A stretch of 64,000 nt of DNA from CAXNKG01 sp964202965. Lineage in GTDB: Bacteria; Acidobacteriota; Vicinamibacteria; Vicinamibacterales; UBA2999. The DNA lies in contig CAXNKG010000004.1 of the NCBI GenBank assembly GCA_964202965.1, forward strand, positions 67,861 through 131,860, in the 5' to 3' direction. The notes beneath the pieces were generated by a model that saw only the letters and a program-made list of their open reading frames with translations, ran no database searches and had not been told where the DNA came from. Shown one piece after another: positions 46,000 through 56,603 of this stretch. A program made the translations under genes and the position numbers. Position 1 is the stretch's first letter. Every line of letters starts with the position of its first letter.

Positions 46000-47399
46000 T
46001 TCACGGCCGCGCGCACCTTGACGGCCCAGGCCCTGGCGTCGGCAAGGACGGCCGCCTCCTGCAGCGTCGCCATCCGCCGGTCCCGCATCAGGACCTTGCC
46101 GTGCACGATGGTTGTGCGCACGTCGTCGCCGCGCGAGGTGTAGACCAGGTGCGAAATGGCGTCGTACATCGGCGTCTGGCGCGCCGACGCCATGCTCACG
46201 ACGATCAGGTCGGCGCGCTTGGACGGTTCGAGCGAGCCGATCGCCCGCTCCATGCCGAGCGCACGCGCGCCGCCGATCGTGGCCATTTCGAGCGCCTCGA
46301 GGGCGCTGACCACGCGGGGGTCGCCTGTGTGGACCTTGTGCAGGAGCGACGCCAGGCGCATCGCCTCAAACATGTCGAGATCGTTGTTGCTCGCGGCGCC
46401 GTCCGTGCCGAGGCCGACCGCGACGCCCGCGGCCAGGTAGGCGGGCACGGGCGCGACACCGCTGGCCAGCTTCATGTTGCTTTCCGGATTGTGGGCCACG
46501 CCGACACCGCGGGCGCGGAGCAGATCCACTTCCGCCGGTGACGCCCAGACGGCGTGCGCGGCGAGCACCGACGGACCGAGAAACCCGAGACGGTCGAGAT
46601 ACAGGATCGGCGATGTCTGAAACCGCTCCTGTGAGGTCTTCGCCTCATCCTGCGTTTCGGCGAGATGGATCAGCGTCGGGACGCCGTAGCGCCTGGCCAG
46701 ATCGCGCGCCGCAGTCAGCGTCGGGCCGTCGAGCGTGTACATCGCATGCGGCGCCACCGCCGGCGTAATGAGCGGGTCCCCCTTGTAGGCGGTGATAAAC
46801 GCCTCCGCCCGCCGAAGGGCGTCCGCAGGGGTCTTCGCGTCAGCCACCGGAAACTGGATGACGGTCTGGCCGAGGACGCCGCGAAGACCCGCGGCCTTCG
46901 TCTCCCTGGCAATCTCCTCTTCGAAGTAATACATGTCGGCGTAGGTCGTCGTGCCCGACTGGATCATTTCGAGCGCGGCGAGCCGCGTGCCGGCCCGCAC
47001 CATCTCCGGAGAGACGGTCTTCGCTTCCGCCGGGAAGATGTACTTGGTGAGCCACTCCATCAGCGCCAGATCGTCGGCGAGCCCTCGGTAGAGCACCATC
47101 GGGGCGTGCGTATGCGTGTTGATCAGGCCCGGAAGCACCACCTGCCCCGATGCGTCGATCGTGGTCGCGCTCCGGAACTGCCGGCCGATCGCATCCGCCG
47201 TATCGACGGCCACGATGTCCGTGCCGTCAATCGCCACGCTGCCGTTCGCGATCACGCGCCGGACGCCGTCCATGGTGACGACCGTCCCGTTGGCGACGAT
47301 CAGCGACACCTCCTGCTGACCAGTCTGCGTCCCGACGACCGCCAGGGCCACCGCAACCAGGAGCAACGCGGCGATAGCAGAGAACTTCACGCGCATCAT
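45996..47399 (-). CDS. Exported amidohydrolase of the MTA/SAH deaminase family
   Basis: 467 residues with a signal peptide (VKFSAIAALLLVAVALAVVG). The metal-dependent barrel has LPGLINTHTHAPMVLYRGLADDLALMEWL, the second His cluster in APHAMYTLD and LIHLAETQDE, LAAHAVW, and GTDGAASNNDLDMFEAMRLA with the catalytic Asp. These match the ATZ/TRZ-MtaD/SahH-deaminase branch. The signal peptide means it acts outside the cytoplasm, unlike typical MtaD. It lies in the nucleobase salvage neighbourhood (hpt, upp), which supports a purine-nucleoside substrate; this is inference. Confidence 0.86.
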   Translation of the reverse strand: MMRVKFSAIAALLLVAVALAVVGTQTGQQEVSLIVANGTVVTMDGVRRVIANGSVAIDGTDIVAVDTADAIGRQFRSATTIDASGQVVLPGLINTHTHAPMVLYRGLADDLALMEWLTKYIFPAEAKTVSPEMVRAGTRLAALEMIQSGTTTYADMYYFEEEIARETKAAGLRGVLGQTVIQFPVADAKTPADALRRAEAFITAYKGDPLITPAVAPHAMYTLDGPTLTAARDLARRYGVPTLIHLAETQDEAKTSQERFQTSPILYLDRLGFLGPSVLAAHAVWASPAEVDLLRARGVGVAHNPESNMKLASGVAPVPAYLAAGVAVGLGTDGAASNNDLDMFEAMRLASLLHKVHTGDPRVVSALEALEMATIGGARALGMERAIGSLEPSKRADLIVVSMASARQTPMYDAISHLVYTSRGDDVRTTIVHGKVLMRDRRMATLQEAAVLADARAWAVKVRAAVN

Positions 47400-47442
47400 G
47401 GGATCCTACTCGCACCCCCGCACCCTCGCACTTCGTCCTAGA

Positions 47443-48075
47443 ATGTTCCTCGTGCCCACACACATCGTCACCCACCCGCTGGTGCAGGACGCGCTGATGG
47501 AGCTGCGCGACGTTCGGACCGATCCCCCGGCGTTCCGGCGCGCGGCCAACCGGATCAGCGTCCTGCTGGCTGCTGAAGCGCTGCGCGACGTCCCCGCGAC
47601 GCATGGGACGACCACGACACCGCTGGGCCCGGCCGGCGGCATGGTGGTGACGGGCGACGTCGTCGTGGTGCCGGTGCTTCGCGCCGGACTGGGCATGCTC
47701 GACGCGGTGCTCGAACTGCTGCCGGCCGCGCGTGTCGGCCACATCGGCCTCCAGCGCGACGAGGCGACGGCCATTGCGGCGAAATACTACTCGAAGCTGC
47801 CGGCCGATCTCAGCCAGAGCTACGTGCTGATGATCGACCCGATGCTGGCGACGGGCGGAAGCGCCGTGGCGGCGATCGACATGATCAAGGCCGCCGGGGC
47901 GACGCTGATCCGCATGATCTGCATCGTCGCCGCGCCCGAGGGCATCGCGCATGTCGAGCGCCACCATCCCGACGTGCCGGTGTACACGCCCGTGGTCGAC
48001 GACCACCTGAACGACCACAAGTACATCGTGCCGGGGCTGGGCGACTTCGGGGATCGCCTCTATGGAACGGAATAA
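47443..48075 (+). CDS. upp: Uracil phosphoribosyltransferase
   Basis: Converts uracil and PRPP to UMP. 210 residues from the ATG at 47443: THIVTHPLVQDALMELRD, FRRAANRISVLLAAEALRD, VVVVPVLRAGLGMLDAVLELLP, the PRPP loop MIDPMLATGGSAVAAI and the uracil-binding end YIVPGLGDFGDRLYGTE. The frame is open 15 codons further upstream, without family similarity. Divergent from the amidohydrolase gene. Confidence 0.96.
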   Translation: MFLVPTHIVTHPLVQDALMELRDVRTDPPAFRRAANRISVLLAAEALRDVPATHGTTTTPLGPAGGMVVTGDVVVVPVLRAGLGMLDAVLELLPAARVGHIGLQRDEATAIAAKYYSKLPADLSQSYVLMIDPMLATGGSAVAAIDMIKAAGATLIRMICIVAAPEGIAHVERHHPDVPVYTPVVDDHLNDHKYIVPGLGDFGDRLYGTE

Positions 48076-48092
48076 GTTAGACTGGGATTTCC

Positions 48093-48169
48093 GGACGCGT
48101 AGCTCAGCTGGTTAGAGCGCGCGCTTCACACGCGCGAGGTCGCAGGTTCGAGTCCTGCCGCGTCCACCA
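48093..48169 (+). tRNA. tRNA-Val (CAC)
   Basis: 77 bases with encoded CCA. Acceptor GGACGCG pairs with CGCGTCC; D-arm AGCTCAGCTGGTTAGAGC; anticodon stem CGCGC/GCGCG encloses TTCACAC, anticodon CAC; T-arm GCAGG, TTCGAGT, CCTGC. It lies 17 bases after upp. Confidence 0.95.
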
Positions 48170-48187
48170 CCGCCTCCCGGAATGCGC

Positions 48188-49873
48188 TCAGCGCACACGA
48201 TAGAGATAGTCCTCTCCGAACCGTCCGAGTATCTCGACGTCAGGGATGTCGACCGCACGCGCCACGGCCAGCCGAAGCTCGCTGGCACGGGCGGTGTGCA
48301 CGACCACGTATCGCACACCCAGCTCGCGGAGGCGGCGAATGGCGTCAGGCGCAGGAAACCCGGCGAGCGTGGTGACGTTGTCCTCGTGCGCGACCGGTTC
48401 GTGCCGGCCGAATCCGTTGACAATCGGGTACCAGTGGCGCGTTGAGTAGAAGAGGTAGTCCGCCTCCCGGAAGCCCTCCGGTGTCGCGCGGTAGATCGGA
48501 AGCGACAGCACAGGGCCCGGCGGCAGCGTTGCGAGCCGGTCATAGACGGCCGGGATGGCAAACGGCTGTGGCTTGCCGGCTGGAAAACTGACGAGAAACG
48601 ACTCTCCCAGGAACGAGGCGCCCAGACACGCCACCACCAGCCACCCCTTCCTGCCGAGCGGCTTCACGAGAGCGGCCGTGCCATACGCCGAGAGAACGGC
48701 GACGGCAAGCATGACCAGCAGCGCGAATCGCGCCGGGGCACGAAGCATGGACATGCCCGGCAGCCGCGCGAACAGGTCGAAGGGTGCGATTCCAGACGAC
48801 GTCGGGCCCCACGACAGCACGAGCCCCACGCCGCCCGCGACGAGGAGCGCGCATGTCAGACGCCAGGCGCCAGGGGCGCCGCGTCGGGCCACGGTCCACG
48901 CGCCAGCCGCCGCGAGCGCAACGGCGGTCAGCCCGACGTAGACGGTCTGCTCGCCCCAGATCCAGCGCGGCATCAAGGTGGTGTTCGCGAGCAGCCACTG
49001 CCCTGGCCAGGTGTTCTCCGGCGGCAGCAGATATGCGGCGATATCGGCCCCGAACGTGAAGGCTTCGCCCTCGCCACCGGGGGTTTGCAGCGCGACGTAC
49101 GGGCGCGCGAACCATCCCAGGACCATCGCCGAGAACGCCAGCGCTACCGCCGCGTGCCCCATGTGGGCCCTGGTCGCGTGCTGCCGCTCCACCAGCATCA
49201 GGGCTGTCGCCAGGGACAGCACAGCCACCAGCACGGCGAGATACCAGGTCGTCAGCGCCTGCACCAGCACCAGGACTGTGAGGAGCAGCGTCCGTCCGAC
49301 GGTCGGCTGCCGCAGCCAGCGTTCGATCGCGAGGGGCACGAGCGGCAGCGCCCACGTCCAGAGCAGCTGCACATGGCCGTGGCCATGATGCATGCGGAAG
49401 AAGCAGAAGCCGTACACCAGCCCCGCCAGGATCGCGCCGCGGTGGTCGCGCGTGAGACGCCACGCGAGCGCATGCATCGCCAGCGCGTTGAGCGGAAACG
49501 AGAGCAGCCAGACCGTCCAGTATGCGAGCACGGGGTTCGCCGTCATGGCGTACACCGGCAGCGCGAACAGCGCGAGGCCGATGTGGTGCTCCGCCCAGGT
49601 CATCGCCTGCCTCGCAGGAAAGAAGATGTTCGCGTCGAACAACGGCGCACCAGTCAGGAGCGCGTGGCCGTCCCAGGCGAGCGTCCAGATCAGCAGCCGT
49701 GAGTCGCCGTCGTAGCTCGCGTCGCCGAGGTGTGCGTAGTTGACCAGCGGGCTGACGAACAGGACGGTCACGGCGGCGTAGGCGAGCGCGGCGAGACACC
49801 AGGGGCGCGCAGCCGGCCTCACACACAAAGAGGACAGCCTGATACCAGGCAGCCCTCTCTTGCCTCGCAGCAT
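48188..49873 (-). CDS. Multi-spanning membrane protein, GT-C/YfhO-like
   Basis: 561 residues with about 11-12 membrane helices. The first periplasmic loop has DASYDGDSRLLIWTLAWDGHALLTG and FFPARQAMTWAEHHIGLAL, followed by GFCFFRMHHGHGHVQLLWTWALP. The paired acidic residues and the aspartate in the first loop are typical of GT-C glycosyltransferases that use lipid-linked sugars. A soluble C-terminal domain of about 130 residues (AVYDRLATLPPGPVLSLPIY; LRELGVRYVVVHTARA) follows. The donor and acceptor are unknown. The exact start is uncertain. Confidence 0.75.
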   Translation of the reverse strand: MLRGKRGLPGIRLSSLCVRPAARPWCLAALAYAAVTVLFVSPLVNYAHLGDASYDGDSRLLIWTLAWDGHALLTGAPLFDANIFFPARQAMTWAEHHIGLALFALPVYAMTANPVLAYWTVWLLSFPLNALAMHALAWRLTRDHRGAILAGLVYGFCFFRMHHGHGHVQLLWTWALPLVPLAIERWLRQPTVGRTLLLTVLVLVQALTTWYLAVLVAVLSLATALMLVERQHATRAHMGHAAVALAFSAMVLGWFARPYVALQTPGGEGEAFTFGADIAAYLLPPENTWPGQWLLANTTLMPRWIWGEQTVYVGLTAVALAAAGAWTVARRGAPGAWRLTCALLVAGGVGLVLSWGPTSSGIAPFDLFARLPGMSMLRAPARFALLVMLAVAVLSAYGTAALVKPLGRKGWLVVACLGASFLGESFLVSFPAGKPQPFAIPAVYDRLATLPPGPVLSLPIYRATPEGFREADYLFYSTRHWYPIVNGFGRHEPVAHEDNVTTLAGFPAPDAIRRLRELGVRYVVVHTARASELRLAVARAVDIPDVEILGRFGEDYLYRVR

Positions 49874-49890
49874 GTGGCGACTGGCGCCGG

Positions 49891-50433
49891 CTACGAGGTC
49901 TTCTTCAGCTCGGCGACGAGCGCTTCGAGCATCGAGACGTATTCGGCGTCGCTCGACTGAAACGCCTTCGTATATTCCTGCTCGGATATCTTCGCTTTCC
50001 GCCAGTCCCCGTCGAAGGAGTAGCCCTTGCCGGCGATCTCCGCGGTGTCGAGCTGATTCTGGCGGCGGCGCGCGTACAGCCCGTCAGCGCCGCCATCTGA
50101 AATCAGGACTTTCGTCTGCGGAACGGACGCACTGTTCAGGTCGATATAGATGTCGCGGTAGCTCTTCTTCGCGAGCGCGTCGTCCATCCGCTCGTAGGCG
50201 GTGTAGCGCGCCTTCACGACGAGGAGCTGACTGCCTGGAAAATAGAGCGCGCCGATGAACTGATCCATGCCGATCTTGGCCGCGACGCTGTCCATCTTCT
50301 GTGCATCGAGCAGCTTCCGCAGCTCCGCGGCCAGCTGCGCGGACCTGGGCTCCTGCGCCGAGGCGACCACCGGAGCGATCACGAGCACACACACGGCGGC
50401 GAGACAACGGACGGCGTTCAGGCGATGAAGCAT
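49891..50433 (-). CDS. Secreted protein of unknown function
   Basis: 180 residues from the ATG at 50433, preceded by AAGGGGTG. Signal peptide LHRLNAVRCLAAVCVLVIAPVVASAQ. The mature part is helical at both ends (AAELRKLLDAQKMDSVAAKIG; EYVSMLEALVAELKK) with a central strand region (FIGALYFPGSQLLVVKARY, IYIDLNSASVPQTKVLISDGGADGL). I do not recognise a family. It precedes the GT-C-like gene by 17 bases. Confidence 0.65.
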   Translation of the reverse strand: MLHRLNAVRCLAAVCVLVIAPVVASAQEPRSAQLAAELRKLLDAQKMDSVAAKIGMDQFIGALYFPGSQLLVVKARYTAYERMDDALAKKSYRDIYIDLNSASVPQTKVLISDGGADGLYARRRQNQLDTAEIAGKGYSFDGDWRKAKISEQEYTKAFQSSDAEYVSMLEALVAELKKTS

Positions 50434-50529
50434 CGCGGCACCCCTTGAAAGAAGATCAGCGCGGGCGGAAGAAAGGCTCAACTCTGGCGCGACTTGTACC
50501 ACCGGACGTGCCCCCCGTCAATGGAGCGC

Positions 50530-50823
50530 CTACCCGATGAACATCGGGTCGTCAGGGTCGGCCGTCGATCCGGGGTCCTTGTCGTCGCGCGACCTGGACT
50601 TCCGGAAGATGTTCAGAACGCCGCTGAACACCGAGGCCACCCGCGCCGCGTCTTCGGTGAGACCGTGCAGGCCGGCGAACACCTTGTCGACCCCCTGCTC
50701 CACGCGATCGGCGATGCGTTCGACGCGGCGGGCCACGCGCGCGGCCAGGATGATCCCGGCGACCTGGATGACGGCCATCACCAGGACGGACACCGCAATG
50801 ACCCCGAGAAATACGTCGCTCAC
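50530..50823 (-). CDS. Small membrane protein with coiled coil (DUF948-like)
   Basis: 97 residues, GTG start. One N-terminal membrane helix (FLGVIAVSVLVMAVIQVAGIILAARVA) followed by an amphipathic helix (RRVERIADRVEQGVDKVFAGLHGLTEDAARV) and a charged tail. The layout resembles DUF948/YtxH-like proteins. It is directly downstream of the MCE gene, separated by a 49-base heptamer repeat that occupies its ribosome-binding region. Confidence 0.62.
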   Translation of the reverse strand: MSDVFLGVIAVSVLVMAVIQVAGIILAARVARRVERIADRVEQGVDKVFAGLHGLTEDAARVASVFSGVLNIFRKSRSRDDKDPGSTADPDDPMFIG

Positions 50824-50833
50824 GACTCCAACC

Positions 50834-50882
50834 TTTGACCTTTGACCTTTGACCTTTGACCTTTGACCTTTGACCTTTGACC
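50834..50882 (-). repeat. Perfect heptamer array, seven copies of GTCAAAG
   Basis: Seven identical 7-base units (TTTGACC on the plus strand, i.e. GGTCAAA on the minus strand) fill the space between the MCE stop and the next GTG start. The first base of the MCE stop region belongs to the array. A degenerate version of the same heptamer is at 7991-8024. Confidence 0.95.
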
Positions 50883-51922
50883 TAGAACAAGCTTACCCGC
50901 ACGTTGAGAAACTTGCGCGGGTCGGCGCGAATGTCGCGCACGAGGGCGCGCAGTTCCCCGACCGCGCCGTTCATGTTGTCGTACAGCTGTTTATCCTGCA
51001 GAAGCTGACCCGCGGTGCCGGTGCCCTGCTCCAGACCGCCCATCACCTTGTCGAGCCGCGCCGACATCGAATTCAGGCGGTCGTACAACTCCCGGTCGCT
51101 CACCAGCGCTCCCGCCGTCCCCTCACCCCGGCTGATGCGTCCCGTGATCGCGTCCAGGTTCGACGTCGTGCTGGACAGCGACTTGGCGAATGCATCGTCG
51201 GTCAGGAACTTTCCGAGGCTCCCCTCGCCCGCCCGGATGCGCGCGGTGATCATCTCGAAGTTCTGCATCGACCGTTCGAGCGCCTCGGCCGCCGCCGGGT
51301 CGGTCGCCAGCCGGCCGAGGGTGCCCCGGCCGGCGCTGACGTTACGAACGACGTCCTCCGCCGACGCCACGAGCGCGCTCATCTCCTGGTAGAGCACGTC
51401 GTTGGTGAAGAGCTGCCCGACGGTTCCGCGGCCGCCCCGGATGTCACGGAGCAGGCCGCTGATCTCCTCGATGCCCTGCGTCGCCCGCGTCGTCACTTCG
51501 GCCAGGGATCCGACGGCGACTCCAGACGGGATATAGCCCCACTCGGGGATGGGCGTCCCGTCGGTCGATGGCGTGATGTCCACCGCGGCCTCGCCCAGGA
51601 GCGACACCGAGCCGAGCGCCGCCGTGGACCCGGTCGTCACGCGGGGGCGCATCTCCTCGGAAATCTCGAAGGTGACCTCCACGCGGTCGCCGGCGAAGTC
51701 GATGTTCGTGACCGACCCGACCGGCACGCCCGCAATCCGGACCTGCGAGCCCTCGTTGAGTCCGGCGATGTTCGTGAACACGGTCTTGAGCGCGTACCGC
51801 TCCCACGAGAACCCGCCGGCGCCGCTCAGGGCAAAGATGAGCATGGCTGCCAGCGCGAGGGCAGCAATGGTGATGAGGCCGATCTTGAGCTCGGCCCAGG
51901 CAAGCGATCGTGTGCGCGGCAT
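50882..51922 (-). CDS. mlaD: MlaD/MCE-family lipid-transport protein with C-terminal tandem repeats
   Basis: 346 residues: N-terminal membrane helix (LKIGLITIAALALAAMLIFAL), one MCE domain (about 40-118: YALKTVFTNIAGLNEGSQVRIAGVPVGSVTNI; LGEAAVDITP), then five repeats of roughly 40-45 residues, each with G-x-G-T/S-x-G and a following D (GGRGTVGQLFTND, AGRGTLGRLATDP, AGEGSLGKFLTDD, RGEGTAGALVSDR, QGTGTAGQLLQDK). The repeats probably form an alpha-helical barrel or needle. It works with the adjacent MlaF ATPase and MlaE permease to move phospholipid across the envelope. Confidence 0.9.
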   Translation of the reverse strand: MPRTRSLAWAELKIGLITIAALALAAMLIFALSGAGGFSWERYALKTVFTNIAGLNEGSQVRIAGVPVGSVTNIDFAGDRVEVTFEISEEMRPRVTTGSTAALGSVSLLGEAAVDITPSTDGTPIPEWGYIPSGVAVGSLAEVTTRATQGIEEISGLLRDIRGGRGTVGQLFTNDVLYQEMSALVASAEDVVRNVSAGRGTLGRLATDPAAAEALERSMQNFEMITARIRAGEGSLGKFLTDDAFAKSLSSTTSNLDAITGRISRGEGTAGALVSDRELYDRLNSMSARLDKVMGGLEQGTGTAGQLLQDKQLYDNMNGAVGELRALVRDIRADPRKFLNVRVSLF

Positions 51923-51939
51923 GCAGTAGTCCTTGGTCC

Positions 51940-52797
51940 TTAGTGCGACGACAGAAACGCTTTGATGTACGGGTCCGTCCGGGCGGCCTCGCGGATTTCG
52001 CCCGCGTTCCCCTCGAAGGCGATGCGCCCGTCCTTCAACATGATGAACTCGGCCTCTTCCGCTTTCTGCGCGTCGGCCAGCACGACGTCGACCCGATCGC
52101 CCAGCCGCACGGCCTCGTGCGTGGCCACGCGGAAGGCATCGCGGAGCTGGTGCGTCACGACAATCGAGCTCACGTTCTCCAGGTCGCGCAGCTTGATGAT
52201 CTCGTCATCCACGGTGTCCGCGGTGATCGGGTCGAGGCCGGTCGTCGCCTCGTCGTACAGCAGGATCCGCGGCTTGAACGCCATCGCCCTGGCAATCGCC
52301 ACGCGGCGCCGCTGCCCCCCCGAGAGCTCCGACGGCATCCGATCGATGAACTCCGCCAAACCGATGAAGCCGAGCACTTCCTGCACGCGCGCCCGTCCCT
52401 CGTCGAGGGGCATGTCGGTTTCCTCGTACAGCTTGTACCCGACATTCTCCGCCACCGTGAGCGAATCGAACAGCGCGCCTTCCTGGAACACCATCCCCAG
52501 ATCGTCGCGCACCTTCATCAGGCCAACCTCCGTCATCGTGTCAATCCGCTCGCCGTTGACCATGATGGCGCCGCTGTCCGGCCGCAGAAGTCCGACGATC
52601 AGCTTTAGCACCGTGGATTTCCCCGATCCGCTGGCCCCCAGGAAGATCTTGGTGTGGCCCGTGCGAAGCATGAAGCTGACATCGCGCAGCACGACCTTCT
52701 CGTCGAAGGCGAGCGTCACGTTGTCGAACACGACGATCGGCTCGTCGGTGTCGGCGTGCGCGGGCGATGGCGGCGACGGGTCGGTGGCCAGTTCCAT
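51940..52797 (-). CDS. mlaF: MlaF-type ABC ATPase
   Basis: 285 residues: IVVFDNVTLAFDEKVVLRDVSF, Walker A LGASGSGKST, LRPDSGAIMVNGERI, signature LSGGQRRRVAIARAM, Walker B ILLYDEATTGLDP and the H-loop VVTHQL. It drives the Mla lipid transporter. The ATG at 52797 shares a base with the mlaE stop (TGATG); the frame extends upstream only as shadow over mlaE. The first 18 residues are an extra Pro/Asp-rich tail. Confidence 0.94.
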   Translation of the reverse strand: MELATDPSPPSPAHADTDEPIVVFDNVTLAFDEKVVLRDVSFMLRTGHTKIFLGASGSGKSTVLKLIVGLLRPDSGAIMVNGERIDTMTEVGLMKVRDDLGMVFQEGALFDSLTVAENVGYKLYEETDMPLDEGRARVQEVLGFIGLAEFIDRMPSELSGGQRRRVAIARAMAFKPRILLYDEATTGLDPITADTVDDEIIKLRDLENVSSIVVTHQLRDAFRVATHEAVRLGDRVDVVLADAQKAEEAEFIMLKDGRIAFEGNAGEIREAARTDPYIKAFLSSH

Positions 52798-53558
52798 CAG
52801 TACAACAGCTCGATGAGCAGCGGCGTCACGAAGAAGTCCACCGCGATGACCCCCACGGACGCCGCAACGACCGCGTTGGTGGTGGCGCGGCCGACGCCCT
52901 GCGTGCCGCCACGGGTCCGGAGCCCGACGTGGCACCCGATGGTGCCAATCACGAACCCCAGGAAGAACGGCTTGATGACGCCCATCCACGCGTCCCCGAG
53001 GTAGAGCGCATCGGTCACCGACTTCCAGTACACGCCGGACGCCACGTTCAGGTTCACCACCGCGATGAGCCACCCGCCGATGAGTCCGGAGGCGTCCGAC
53101 ATCACCGTCAGGACCGGCGCCATGAGAAAACACGCGAGCACCCGCGGGACGACGAGCTTTCGCACCGGGTCGGTCCCCAGGGCGCGCAGCGCGTTGATCT
53201 GATCCGTGACCATCATCGAGCCGAGCTCGGCGGCCATGCCGGACCCCACGCGGCCCGCAAGCATCAGCCCCGTCAGCACCGGTCCGAGTTCCTTGATCAT
53301 CGACGCGCTGACCAGCCGGCCCACGAGCGAGCGGGCGCCGAACTGATCGAGCGTCATGCCGCTCTGCAGCGCCAAGGCGGCGCCGGTAAAGAACCCCGTC
53401 AGCAGGACCACCGTCAGCGACCCGATGCCTATCGTTTCGAACTGCTCGACCACGTCCCGGAAGTAGAACGGGCGAGAGAAGACCCCGCGCACGCTCGCCG
53501 CCGTCAGGCGCGAGTACTCCTGGACCTCGAGGACGGCGCCCTTCAGCCAGTGCTCCAC
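52797..53558 (-). CDS. mlaE: MlaE-type permease
   Basis: 253 residues with five to six membrane helices, typical of the MlaE/permease family: TVVLLTGFFTGAALALQSGM, LVGRLVSASMIKELGPVLTGLMLAGRVGSGMAAELGSM shown here in part, TDQINALRALGTDPVRKLVVPRV, and FGLVIGTIGCHVGLRTRGGTQGVGRATT-like end. It forms the membrane channel of the lipid ABC transporter. Its start is three bases after uvrB. Confidence 0.93.
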   Translation of the reverse strand: MEHWLKGAVLEVQEYSRLTAASVRGVFSRPFYFRDVVEQFETIGIGSLTVVLLTGFFTGAALALQSGMTLDQFGARSLVGRLVSASMIKELGPVLTGLMLAGRVGSGMAAELGSMMVTDQINALRALGTDPVRKLVVPRVLACFLMAPVLTVMSDASGLIGGWLIAVVNLNVASGVYWKSVTDALYLGDAWMGVIKPFFLGFVIGTIGCHVGLRTRGGTQGVGRATTNAVVAASVGVIAVDFFVTPLLIELLY

Positions 53559-53561
53559 GCG

Positions 53562-55571
<2,010 letters not shown>

Positions 55572-55572
55572 G

Positions 55573-56490
55573 CTACTTGTCCTTGTAGAGCGCGAAGTAA
55601 CCCTTGCGCGACTGGAGGCGGGTATCCCTGAGGCCGGGCCGGACCACGCGAATCTGGACGCGCCGCCATCTGCCGTCCTGCGCCGTCTTGGTCGAGACGT
55701 ACCCAAGCGTGTACTGGCTGCGAATCTGCGCGACGATGGTGTCGTACGCCTGTTCGACGTCCTTCATGGCGGAGGGGAAGAACGCCCGGCCGCCGGTCGT
55801 TTCGGCGATCTCCGTCAGCCGCATCCGCTGATTCGTCCTCACACTCCCCGGCTGGTTGGACAGGAAACCGACCGAGTGAATCGTCACGTCCGACGCACGC
55901 ACCAGCGTGAGCACGTCGTTGAAGCCGAGCGCACTGCGCGTGTCGCCGCCGTCGGTATAGATGACCAGAATCGTGCGCCCGTCGTGCTCCGCGGCGCCGT
56001 CGAGAAACACGCCGAGCGCGTCGTACATGGCCGTAAAACCGTCCGGCTTCCGGCTGCGGATGCGTTCGACCATCCGCGGAAAGTCGCGCTGCCCGTAGGT
56101 GGTGACGCGCACCTCGCTGTCGAAGTCGACGAGCGTCATGTCCTCGGCCTGGCTCAAGGTATTGAGGAAGCGGACCGCGGCCGACCGCGCCAGGTTGATG
56201 TCCTCGCCCATGCTGCCGCTGGTATCGAACAGCAGGCCCACGTGCAACGGAACGGTCTCGTCAATGCCGCTGGCGAAATAGGTCAGCGTCTGCTTCCTGC
56301 CGTCCTCGAGCACCTCGAAATCGTCGCGCGTCAGATCGCCGATGAACTCGCCCTTGCGGTCGGTCACCGTGACGCCCATCTGGACCAGGTCGATGCCGGC
56401 CCGGAAGGTGGCCTGCTGGCCCCGCAGCGGTGCCCCGCCCGCGAAGAGCGCCATGACGATCGCCAGGGAGACACAACCGCGCCGGAACAT
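55573..56490 (-). CDS. Secreted VWFA-domain protein
   Basis: 305 residues with a signal peptide (VSLAIVMALFAGGAPLRGQ). The N-terminal IDLVQMGVTVTDRKGEFIGDLTRDDFEVLEDG and HVGLLFDTSGSMGEDI give the acidobacterial VWFA-related type with an intact MIDAS DxSxS and a later TAMYDAL and ILVIYTDGGDT. It ends KGYFALYKDK. Such proteins are abundant in Acidobacteriota; binding partners are unknown. Its stop is one base before the uvrB CTG, so the two are translationally linked. Confidence 0.85.
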   Translation of the reverse strand: MFRRGCVSLAIVMALFAGGAPLRGQQATFRAGIDLVQMGVTVTDRKGEFIGDLTRDDFEVLEDGRKQTLTYFASGIDETVPLHVGLLFDTSGSMGEDINLARSAAVRFLNTLSQAEDMTLVDFDSEVRVTTYGQRDFPRMVERIRSRKPDGFTAMYDALGVFLDGAAEHDGRTILVIYTDGGDTRSALGFNDVLTLVRASDVTIHSVGFLSNQPGSVRTNQRMRLTEIAETTGGRAFFPSAMKDVEQAYDTIVAQIRSQYTLGYVSTKTAQDGRWRRVQIRVVRPGLRDTRLQSRKGYFALYKDK

Positions 56491-56603
56491 GGGGAATTCT
56501 TTCGATCCTACACCGGGGCGGCGGCCTCCGGCCGGACGGCGGGCGTATACTTGAAGTTTCGCGTCATGGTCCAGAACGATCCAGAGGCGGTTGTGGTTCA
56601 GAT

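Noticed and set aside
50834..50882. CRISPR array
   Set aside because: Units are seven bases with no spacers, and no cas genes are in the window.
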